This document shows positions 55,118 through 64,000 of a DNA stretch of 64,000 bases, one piece after another. The stretch spans positions 9,796,001 to 9,860,000 of the forward strand of contig JBBCBC010000012.1 in the NCBI GenBank assembly GCA_037126765.1, read 5' to 3'. A model generated the notes under the pieces. The model ran no database searches. It saw nothing but the letters and a program-made list of their open reading frames with translations, and was not told where the DNA came from. The position numbers and the translations under genes were made by a program. Numbering within the stretch: the stretch's first letter is position 1; each line of letters starts with the position of its first letter. Source of the stretch: Stenogyne calaminthoides (Eukaryota; Streptophyta; Magnoliopsida; Lamiales; Lamiaceae).

Positions 55118-55700
55118 CCTCATTATCCAAGTTTAGATTCAAATCTTCTCATCCCAGCTTCAAGGCTGATGTTTGTGAGAGAAGTTTTCATTTGGTTGGA
55201 AAACAAAGAAACCCCTTACCTTAAAAGTTAGGAAGTTTATAACCAAGATCTAGAAAGTTGGTGAATGTTAAGCTAGTTGATAGATTGGGTGCTTGTTAGA
55301 GGGCTGGAACTCAGTAAACTTTCAGTGGTTAGATCTCACGAAGAGATCAAACAGTTGATTGTGTCCCTTACACTGTAAATTAGGTTCCTTGTAATTAAGG
55401 AATTTCTCCTGCTAATAGGGAAGAGTGAACGTAGGAGTTTTATCTGGACCAATATAAACTAATTGTTGTTTAATGATTTCATACAAATTCTCATAAGCAT
55501 ACTTGCATTAAAACAACATACATCAGACTCACGAGATCAACTGTACATCAAGTCATCTGATTAGTTTACAAACTTCATTTTGTATTCATAAAGATTTTCA
55601 AACACGAGTTAAGGCTCACATTTTTGCACTTCAGTTATATTTGATAGTTGTCCAACTGAACATCTATCGAGCAATTAGTACAATAGTTATACTCGACTGG
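55118..55700 (+). repeat. degraded LTR family C, right part
   Basis: Continues the sequence at 32703-33064. It resembles the R/U5 part of the solo LTR at 45013-46753 in layout: GAGTGAACGTAGGAGTTTTA here versus GAGTGGATGTAGGACTGG there, followed by a -CCAATATAAAC- versus -CCACTATATAT- phrase. The match is weak, so the family link is tentative. Confidence 0.4.
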
Positions 55701-56519
55701 TTACACCTCACCCATTTAATATTATTTGAAAAAAATCTATGCATCCCTCCCCTCAGAACTTTTTCCCTCATAATACTCGTTCTGGACCTATAATCACTCA
55801 TTGACAACTTTGCTTCATCTATTAATATGGTTTTGTTCACTCTTGCAATTATGTAAATCTTCTTATTTATTTATTTATTTATACAATGAAATAAAAAAGA
55901 TCCCTTACTTCTTACTTTGAAATAAATAATTTTAATATTTTTTTAATCGCAAACTCTCCTATGAAACTTGTTCATACTATAAAATTGATATTATTACACT
56001 TATAATTTGATATCACTACTCTAATAAATTAATTCCTATATCATTTAATATTATGATCTTAATTTACAAATGTAGTAGTATCAGTTGAGAAATATTATGA
56101 TATTAATTTATAAATATAGTAAAATAAATTTCACGTTATGAACAAGTTTCACCGGAGACCTTCGGTTTTTAATTAGATTAGTTCATCAAATCTAGAGAAT
56201 TCATAATTTTGGTTTGATATTAGACTCTCAGTTATTTTTTATAAAAATAGTTATAAAATATGGAAAAATTCAAATTAATGTATTAAACATAAATTTAGTT
56301 TTTTTTTTTTTAATGTTAACTTACATGACATTTTAAACGGTGTAATTCTAGAATTCTTCAAATTTCGAAATATTTATGTAATGCAATATCTCGAAATTAC
56401 CAAAATATTTAGGACTGCAAATCTTTTTAGGATTGAACTTAAATATGATGAATTTGAACTAGTTTTCGCATAGTTAAACTATGACATCCCGTGTAATTCA
56501 CAAGCACTAAGAGCCTATT
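55701..56519. other. AT-rich non-coding
   Basis: No reading frame or repeat recognised in this stretch. Confidence 0.4.
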
Positions 56520-56693
56520 AAGCACATCTTATAACCTCTTTGAAATAACTTACAAGCTCCTTAATTTTGTTTGGTAAAATAAGATGTTGAACATCTTATT
56601 TGAAAAAAAAAAACTCTTTACAGCTTATAAGCTCAAAAAAAAAAAAAGTTATCCCAACTTATTTTACAAAAATTATATAAGCTCTATCCCTTT
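56520..56693. mobile_element. fragment of the 9249-type MITE
   Basis: TTTTGTTTGGTAAAATAAGA, AGTTATCCCAACTTATTTTA and CAAAAATTATATAAGCTCTA match, inverted, the right half of the MITE at 9249-10018. It is cut where the family 1 LTR starts. Confidence 0.65.
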
Positions 56694-58444
56694 AAATATG
56701 ATTGAATGTTATATATATTTATTGCAAACCGTTCATAGAATAGCACGTGTTACATTGTAGTTAACGTGGTGATACCAGATCACAGAAGATGATCACGTTA
56801 ACAGACCCTTGTAAACAAGTGCGTGTTTCACAACTTAGATAGATCTGAAGAATCTATTGGTAGAAGTTGATGTGTAAGACTCAGATTGATTTGTCTTGAC
56901 CAAGAGATTACACTAGTGCATTTGATGCGCTGAAGCGCACCTACAGAGAGGATAAACTCATTCACACTGACTTAAGGGATGAAGAGTTAGACCTTAGTGG
57001 TTGTTGATTTATTAATTTCTATCACTTAATAAGGACTGTGTGCGATTAGTAATTATTGCTTTGACTTATAATGGGAAGAGAATCACTGCGACTTCGATAC
57101 CCTATATCTTGGGCAATAATATTAATTACATGACAGTTGCTAAATTAATACAGAGAACCGTGTGCTTGGAGAGTCTTGCATGATTAGTCCCTTGGTGGGC
57201 TCAAAACCTTTATCATACCAAATCTTGCAAGTAGAATTAATTTTTTGGTATGAATAATAATGTTGAGCTGTCCTTACTCCAAGGATAAAAATATTAATTA
57301 ATATAAAGCTTTTCAGTGGCTTAATTAATTAATGGACAAAATAATCTTAAACACGGAAAATAATAACAGGGAGCCATATTACCGTAATATGTGTTGAGAT
57401 GGATAGTGTAATATTAATTATATAGTGGAATTAATTAATATTAATGGACTGAATAATATTGTGGCTCAATATTGAAATTCAGAAGCCCATTGGGAGATCC
57501 ATCTTAATTCTCCTAACGGACCCTCAAGTAGCCCAATTAAAAGTTCATTAAATGAAAAGGTGTTTAAAATAAATTAAATATTTTTGTTGCATATTTTTCC
57601 TTAAATTTCGAAAATATTAAAGGAAAAAGAAGAAGAAGGATTTTCTTGAAACGATTTTATGGAAAGGAGATAAGTGTTCTTGGAATACAAGATTATCCCA
57701 TAAATTCAAGAAATCTCCCACTTGGTTTCATTAAGGGGAATTTTCGAAAAATAGAGAAATAAAAGGGAAGAAAGATTTTCTTGGAAAGATTTTATGGAAA
57801 AAGATATGTATTTTTGGAGTACAAGAATATATCATAAATTCAAGAAATATCAAATCTTGCAAATCTCCCTATTATTTTCGAAAATAAGGGCTAAATAAGG
57901 GTGTGATATTTTTGTGAAAAAATACACATCGAAAGAAGAATGTATGAGATATATTCAAGATTTCTTGGAGATCAAGAAAAGATCTTTCCTAACCCTAATT
58001 GGACCCTAATTCCCCCCCCCCCTCTATTATAAATAGGGTATGAATTTTTCATCCCCAACACAATTCCATGAGTTGGAAATATTAGAAATCCACAAAGGTG
58101 ATGCAACAAATTATTTGATTTTCCTTTGTTTTATAATTGTTCGTTGGAGAACCTTCCACCAAGGTTGTTGAGCAAGGACTTGGGAATACTTGAGAATAAC
58201 TTTTGATTGGTTGTCAGATACCTGATCCTGCCTGTCTCATACTGTCTCTCCAACGAGTACTTTTACGTAAACTCCTAGAAATTCCGCATGCTAGGATCTT
58301 TTACGTGAATTATTGTTTGCATGTTGTTGTTGGATTGATTATTATTTGAATTCACATAGGTAATTTCATGCTAGTAATAATTGTTAATTTAAATTTGTAT
58401 TTATGAGGTCATCCCGATAGATCCTGCCATATAGTATCCCAACA
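56694..58444 (+). repeat. LTR family 1, truncated copy
   Basis: Plus-strand counterpart of the copia-1 LTR (minus at 496-2221): ATATGATTGAATGTTATATA, GTTACATTGTAGTTAACGTG, CTTGCATGATTAGTCCCTTG, ending GTATCCCAACA. About 100 bp of its 5' end is missing. No internal region adjoins. Confidence 0.8.
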
Positions 58445-60316
58445 ATGCTGTCATTGAGGATGTGAGACCTCAGATGACTTAAGCATGATTCTCAAATAGT
58501 CCCGATCAAGGATCATCAAGAATGAGATATTGATGATGCAATTGAGATTTGTGTGTGATCTGCATCATACACTTAGAGAGTGTAGTAAGATCTCACTTAC
58601 TACGAGATATTAGGTATCTCATGATACACAAATACCTTAGAGAGTATTGGTATACCATCCGAGAAACCGTTTGATGTAATTTCACAATATGTATCTACGG
58701 GTGTTTCGGTTAGTGGGAGTGATGCGATACTCCTTTAGCTTGAGGTCAATACGCACGACATGTGTGGAGTGATGAACTTTGATCATGACCGACACTTGCA
58801 CCCTTCCATGGGTAGATATGACTTGGATTGAGTTCATCACAAAATGCATGTGCATGGTAGTTGAGCCAAGAATAAGATTCATTCCTCAATGTGAATTTAG
58901 AGAGAATACCCATCTTCTCATCATAATTGGATCTAAGTCATCGGCCGATGCACGTCAACTTGCACTTTGTGGTCAATTGTGACATAAGTGATCAATTAGT
59001 GATTAGAGATAATATGATTAAGTTATTTGAATAGACACTTCATCATGTTCAAGAGTTAATCGAGTATTCGATAATGAAAGGAAGTTATCGTAATAGCCCA
59101 TATTTCAGTTACAGATAGTTGCACGTTTCCTCGCAACATACCTCATATATTGAGAATGTCTGATTTATTATTTAGGGTTCAATTAAGACCGTTAGTTTGA
59201 CTAATCACTCGATATATGAGGGTCTATGGGTCACACAACAAGTAACGATTGTTTACTAATTATAGTTGGTTGATTAAATATTATATTAAATATTAATATT
59301 TAATTTATGAAAATATAATAATAATTATATTTAGAATTAATTATTATTACTATTTAATTAAATTAGATTTGATTGGGCGACATTGCGGGCCATGGCAGTG
59401 AGTAAAGCAATGGCATGCTCGGCAGCGGCGATGGTATTAGCGGTGGGAGCATTAACGACCAAACAACCAAACTCAGTAGCCACATTATCAATCCCAACGC
59501 CAGCTCGTCCGACCACCTTCAACCTTCCCTCGGCGCGTTCAAACACCTGGCGCGTCACCTTAGTCCCGCTTCGCACAATCAGGGCATCGAACTCCCCAAT
59601 CCTAGCGCACATATCCTCCTGGGACAGATTGTACAAGCATTCCACCCTCCCAAAACTCCACAGCAAATTCAGCCCCGCTTCTCCCAGCTTTTCCGAAACT
59701 AAGATGGTGGGAGATACAATTGCCTGTAATTTGCATACTGAATAACTCTGGACGGCATTAATAATGGATTTAGGTGTGGAGAGGGAGAGTTTGTGGAGGG
59801 AATTAATGGAGGGGGAATGGGATCTTATGAATGGGTTGAAAAGGCTATTGTGTTCAGGCCCGAGTTGAAGAATTGGCAAGATTCCCAATAATAATATATG
59901 AAATATTATTATAGGATTTGATATATATTGAAATCGAAACCGTAAAGATTTATGTATAAGGAAATTAAATCTATGGGATTTAATTTACAAGATTAGAGAT
60001 TTTATTTCCTAATTAGGTTAGCTTAAGATTTAAGTTGGGTCTCCCCTATATATATGAGTCCTTGGGAATTCATAATAGAAACTTCATATTACTCTCCATA
60101 AAATCTCAAAGTTAGAATTTTCCTCGATTCAACACCGTGAATCGGTCTTGAATTAGTAAACAATCACATTACGTGAATACCATAATTGAGGAATCGCGGT
60201 ATTTAATTCGTTGTAAGAATTTCGCTTTACTTTTACCTATTATGTAATTGTGCAATTATATGTTCGTTGTTGGTGAACTGTTGTATTACATGTTTACGTG
60301 CCTTTATATTCCAACA
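58445..60316 (+). repeat. LTR family 2, truncated copy carrying a host gene fragment
   Basis: Plus-strand counterpart of the copia-2 LTR: ATGCTGTCATTGAGGATG (inverse of 35140 region), CTCACTTACTACGAGATA, GTTGGTTGATTAAAT and the final TATTCCAACA at 60316. About 210 bp of its 5' end is replaced by the family 1 LTR. LTR sequence flanks the inserted dehydrogenase fragment on both sides (left to about 59374, right from about 59877). Confidence 0.88.
59373..59876 (-). pseudogene. PGDH: captured D-3-phosphoglycerate dehydrogenase N-terminal fragment
   Basis: The minus-strand frame encodes a Ser-rich plastid-transit-like leader (PFIRSHSPSINSLHKLSLST), then the substrate-binding domain of PGDH: TILVSEKLGEAGLNLL, EFDALIVRSGTKVTRQVFER, GRLKVVGRAGVGIDNV, TEFGCLVVNAPTANTIAAAE and LLTAMARNVAQ. 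PGDH catalyses the first step of phosphoserine synthesis in plastids. The start codon and everything after NVAQ (the NAD-binding and catalytic His parts) are absent. Four residues usually seen after GIDNV are missing in frame. There are no stops over about 170 codons. It lies inside LTR family 2, antisense to it. Confidence 0.92.
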
Positions 60317-62232
60317 CCGACTGATTTGAAAACCATTCCCACTGTGGACTAGATGGACTTACTCATTTCAGGGGCTAATCACACTTTAGAATCTGAGACT
60401 TAGAGAATAAATTATTTTTGAGTCCCAAATCTACACCATTTAAAGAACAAATCTCACCATCAACTAACAAGTGCCCCAATTGAAGGTAGATCAAAAATTT
60501 GTATAAATTGATGCATTTTAAGGGTTTATTGCACCTTGAGTGGTTTCGAACTTGAAACTGATATAAAAACATATTATAAGTTTCAAGATTACACCACCAA
60601 GCCAATTCTTGATAACTATAACTAATAAAAAAAATATTGAAAAAAAATTATACTAATTACACAATGAAACTAGTGTACATGCAAGAATTTGCATGATATT
60701 TTATATGATAAATGGAACTAGTGTACATACAAGAACTTGTATGCATTAGGTGCACCATGCAGAATCGGATTTAGGATTTAACAGTGGAGTGGGTTGGAAA
60801 ATTTTGAAGTTTCCTCATATTAAAAATTTATATTTACAAATAGTATTTTTTAAAAAATACTAATTTAGATTGTGTTGTATGAGACTTTAAAACATAAAAT
60901 TCATCAGTAGTTATGTCTAAATTTATCTATATATATATATTTTAAAAAAAGTTCACAAGATTAGTGTTCATTTATAAAATATGTTCCTTCTCTATTAATA
61001 AATAATATTTAGTTAAAACAAAATCATACAACTTATGCTTAATATTTATTTTTAACGATCCCAAGAAACATTAATCAGTTAAAAAAGAAATATCTCATTT
61101 AACTCATGTTAATATATTATTACATTTATAATTTTCATTTTTAAATATTAAAATGGTAAAACAAAGTATTATTATCACTTTATATAAAAAATAAAAAATA
61201 AATTACTCATATATATTCCTCAAAAGAAAAAGACAAAAATTGAGAGAGCAATGTACATATTTAATATTGAACAAGTTAAAGAAATTAAAATACTAAATGA
61301 AAAAAATAAAATCATATTCAGATGATTATACTATAAATGTTCGAGTGTGAGAGTCTTAATTAAGCACATCTAAAATTACAATAAAGTAAAATCTTTGTTG
61401 TGGATAAAATTCTTGAATTTCAATATTTTAATTAAGTTTTAATAAGAAAAAGGCAAAAAAGGGGACACGACAGATTAGTGAAACAAAATTATATCAAGTC
61501 CAAGTCACATATTGTATCTTAATTTAATAACTACTAAGAGTGTGGGGATGAACTTTAATTTTAGGTTGGGGATTGCAAATTAAATATAAAATAGAAAATA
61601 GGCAAAAAAGTTGTAAGACTAAAGTCAGACCGCAAGACTCATAAATGCGATTTTAATATAGTCTAACTTGTTATCTTTGAAAGATCTAACTTGTTTACAT
61701 TGAACCCGCAACTATTAATATGGAGAAATAGTTGTATGGTTCAAACAGAAACAAATCAGATCTTTCAATATAACAAGTTGACGATTCTAAATACGACATG
61801 AGTCATTGGCGATCATTCGAACGCATATAAGACCCAATCTAAAAAAAATAATATTGAAATTTTACATAAATTTATATAATAATTTTATTCACATATTACA
61901 TATAGATGTATAATAGAATAGTGAGGCTTACACTGGGTTGGAACCCCCACCTAGATCTGCTCATAATATTGTGCACTTTATAATATATTTTAAAATTTAC
62001 TACTTTTTATATTAAAATGTGTAATTATATTTTACAAATACATATTATGCATTTCAATTGTAAATTTTAAAATTTCAAAAATAAATTATTTAGCGCACAG
62101 AGACCATTCAATATAAATTTGCAATTTTCCATTTCTTTTTGTCCGGGAGAACCAATACGAGTAACAAATATCTTGTGATCCACACAAAACACATCTTCTC
62201 AAACCACACGCTCTGTGTTTCGCCCCGTAAAA
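60317..62232. other. AT-rich intergenic with short repeats
   Basis: 60660-60750 has a duplicated AACTAGTGTACATRCAAGAA phrase; 61660-61780 has an inverted repeat (AACTTGTTATCTTTGAAAG and CTTTCAATATAACAAGTT) related to 62934. The last 150 bases are the promoter/5' UTR of the next gene. No coding frame. Confidence 0.5.
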
Positions 62233-62589
62233 ATGGCTCTGGCCAGTAGTACCAGTCGGCTCGTGTGTAAACCATGGTTGAACCGGTCATCCCCTTGCTG
62301 GTCCCACCATCCCCGAACATTACCTTTCACAGTCTCCGCCACTCCTAAGAAGCTCTCCTCTTCCGGACGATTCGATAGCAAGAACCGAAGAACCACCACT
62401 AAAGAGGACCAAGATTGGAAAGGAACGGCTGAGATTGAAGGAGGGGAGGGAAGCGCTGCAGTTGCCGTCGATGATGGGTTCGTGATGCCGGAGCTCCCTG
62501 GGGCTAACCCTGACTTCTTTGAGGGCCGTCAGTGGGATGGTTTCGGATTCTTCGTGCAGTATATGTGGGCTTTTGGCGTTGTTTTCGCG
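62233..62589 (+). CDS. plastid membrane protein exon 1
   Basis: 119 codons from ATG to the GCG before the GTAATT donor. It holds the transit-like region and the first half of the membrane segment. Confidence 0.88.
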
Positions 62590-63916
62590 GTAATTTCTTT
62601 GCTTTATTGTATCTTATTATTAGGCTCTATCTTCATTTATTTGATTGGGTTTTATTTTGAGTTATGATTATAGAGTAATTTGCAAAATTAGTCTCATATT
62701 TGTTGGATGAGACACTCTTGCGTGAGACCATCTCACAGTGAGACGGAGTGTAATTGGAGTGTAATTTGAGCATTGACGCTTTAACACTTTGGGAGGAGTG
62801 AGTGTTGATTGTGTTAAGTTGTATTTCGTCTCATGCATGAGACCGTCTCATACGAGTTTTTGTCTTGTTGGATGGATGCTAGCGATTTTTGTTCAAGGCT
62901 AAGTCTTGTATGCATTCTGGTGTATTGCACTCATAGTGCATTCTAAAAGCATGTAATTTGTTATACAACTTGTTTACATTGAACCGAACTACTATTAACA
63001 TGGAAAAATAGTTGCACGGTTCAGTGTAAATAAGTTACATGATTTTAGAATGCACTGTGAGTGCATGGTGCACTTGGAACCACATGAGACCCACTCTTAG
63101 TTCAATATCAAGTAGTAATTTTTTCAATTTAGGATGATAATAAATTTGTGATTTTGTTCTTAGTCTGGTTGCAGTGGTACGCGCAAAAATCCTGCAATCT
63201 TGTAAATATAGGAATAAAATTGTATCATTTTAAAAGCTTTGGGACTTAATTGGAAAAATTAGTTCGTGTATGATTAAAATCGCCAACACCAAATAAATAC
63301 AATGCCAATTTTACAATTTAGTTAGTATAATAATATGTACTCCTTTATTATTTGCTTAGTATTTGGGTGATGATGATTTGAATTAGGCATTATGTGGATG
63401 GAAAAAAAAATTGCATTCTTAGTTTATCATGTAAGTTTATATTCCTCACTAGTGTCAGAAAATATTTCTTCATTGTGATGACTGTAATGTTTGGATCCGA
63501 GAATTGAACTTAATTTTGTGGAAAGATTGAAAAATGGAGGACCCTATCAGTATGTCATTCTTGAACGTTTGATTGCAGGAAAAATCTTATATACACCAAT
63601 TGGTGTGTATTTTTCAATGATATGAGTTGTTTCTATTGAACAGTATTAGTTGTTTTACTGAACAGTATTATCTTTTCTCATTGAACAGTTTTACTTGTTT
63701 TCACTTGTAGCAATATCTGATTATGGTATTTGTTGATTGCAGTTAGTTGCTTGTGGCGTTGCTGTGGCAACATATAATGAAGGGGCAACAGATTTCAAGG
63801 ATACTCCTGTCTACAAGGAATCGATTCAATCTCGCGAGCTTCTTGAAGAACCAGATGCATCTAACTCAGATGTTTTCGAGTCGAATCCAACAGAACAAGC
63901 ACCTAGTTTGGAGTAA
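62233..63916 (+). CDS. small plastid-type single-pass membrane protein, two exons
   Basis: Exons 62233-62589 and 63743-63916 give 176 residues. The start is the ATG in the context AAAAATGGCT; an upstream TTG-frame extension is ignored. Residues 1-50 are Ser/Arg/Thr-rich with few acids, like a chloroplast transit peptide. A conserved block follows (FVMPELPGANPDFFEG, WDGFGFFVQY) and one membrane segment spans the splice junction (residues about 105-128, VVFALVACGVAVATY). The tail KESIQSRELLEEPDASNSDV is acidic. Splicing is GT-AG, phase 0. I recall similar uncharacterised plant plastid proteins, but no function is known to me. Confidence 0.88.
62707..62862 (+). repeat. short GAGACCATCTCA repeat, copy 3
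   Basis: GAGACACTCTTGCGTGAGAC, GACGCTTTAACACTTTGGG and GAGACCGTCTCATACGAG match copies at 31585 and 33065. It sits in the intron of the membrane protein gene. Confidence 0.65.
62934..63080. mobile_element. MITE in the membrane protein intron
   Basis: CTCATAGTGCATTCTAAAA and (inverted) CTCACAGTGCATTCTAAAA form near-perfect inverted ends around a second inverted pair (ACTTGTTTACATTGAACC and GGTTCAGTGTAAATAAGT). Confidence 0.65.
63590..63710. repeat. short dispersed repeat in the same intron
   Basis: GAACAGTATTAGTTGTTTT text recurs three times, as in 21330 and 22655. It ends about 30 bases before the exon 2 acceptor. Confidence 0.45.
63743..63916 (+). CDS. plastid membrane protein exon 2
   Basis: 58 codons including TAA, after a TTGCAG acceptor: LVACGVAVATYNEGATDFKD... 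to TEQAPSLE. It ends 84 bases before the window edge. Confidence 0.88.
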   Translation, partial: LVACGVAVATYNEGATDFKDTPVYKESIQSRELLEEPDASNSDVFESNPTEQAPSLE

Positions 63917-64000
63917 TAATAACTTCTTTCCACAAAATACACATCAAACATATGTACCTTGCCTGCATTTTTAAAACTCTCTTACAGGAATTTTAAAGAT

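Noticed and set aside
59383..59745. Plus-strand ORF of 120 codons
   Set aside because: Antisense shadow of the PGDH fragment.
1..64000. tRNA, rRNA or organellar insert
   Set aside because: No cloverleaf, rRNA core or organelle gene was recognised by eye. This is a limited search; a covariance-model scan would be decisive.

Overview
This is a eudicot nuclear genome window, probably an asterid (the order is a guess from general sequence character). It is AT-rich, with GT-AG introns, plastid-type genes and layered LTR retrotransposons and MITEs. I see no prokaryotic, organellar or viral gene clusters. Only two host genes look complete in layout: an 11-exon amidase-signature gene on the minus strand (about 10981-24258) and a two-exon gene for a small plastid-type membrane protein on the plus strand (62233-63916). 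A third, a small three-exon gene at 30580-31266, has an in-frame stop.

Region by region. 1-8740: an old plus-strand Ty1/copia element (copia-0) split by a minus-strand copia (copia-1, 496 to about 7694). 9249-10018: a 770-bp Tourist/PIF-like MITE. 10981-24258: the amidase gene; its introns hold a complete but decayed chromovirus (15101-19068, TSD TGCTA, itself hit by a hAT-like element at 16002-16605), several MITEs and short repeats. 25395-30096: a PIF/Harbinger remnant (TSD TAA) interrupted by an almost complete hAT transposon (26214-29752, TSD TCAAATAG). 31585-33711: small MITEs.

32700-55700 is a four-layer nest. A degraded LTR (family C) was split by copia-2 (33729-55117, two 1.6-kb LTRs). 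Copia-2 was split by a Tat-like Ty3/gypsy element (36111-48149, TSD GTAGA). That gypsy's gag was split by a solo LTR (45013-46753, TSD GAGGT) resembling family C. The gypsy element carries a decayed antisense reading region between pol and the 3' LTR.

56694-60316: a truncated copia-1-type LTR abuts a truncated copia-2-type LTR. The latter contains about 500 bp of host D-3-phosphoglycerate dehydrogenase coding sequence, still open for about 170 codons and antisense to the LTR. This captured gene fragment is the most unusual object in the window.

The mobile elements are mostly dead: frameshifts, stops, a lost reverse transcriptase in the chromovirus, a truncated 5' LTR in the gypsy and a rearranged 5' LTR in copia-1. 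Insertion order can be read directly from target-site duplications. The amidase exons have good splice sites except one donor, and exons 7 and 9 carry reading-frame breaks, so the gene is either a recent pseudogene or affected by sequence errors. All coordinates, splice sites and similarity statements were read by eye; no database search or alignment was run.
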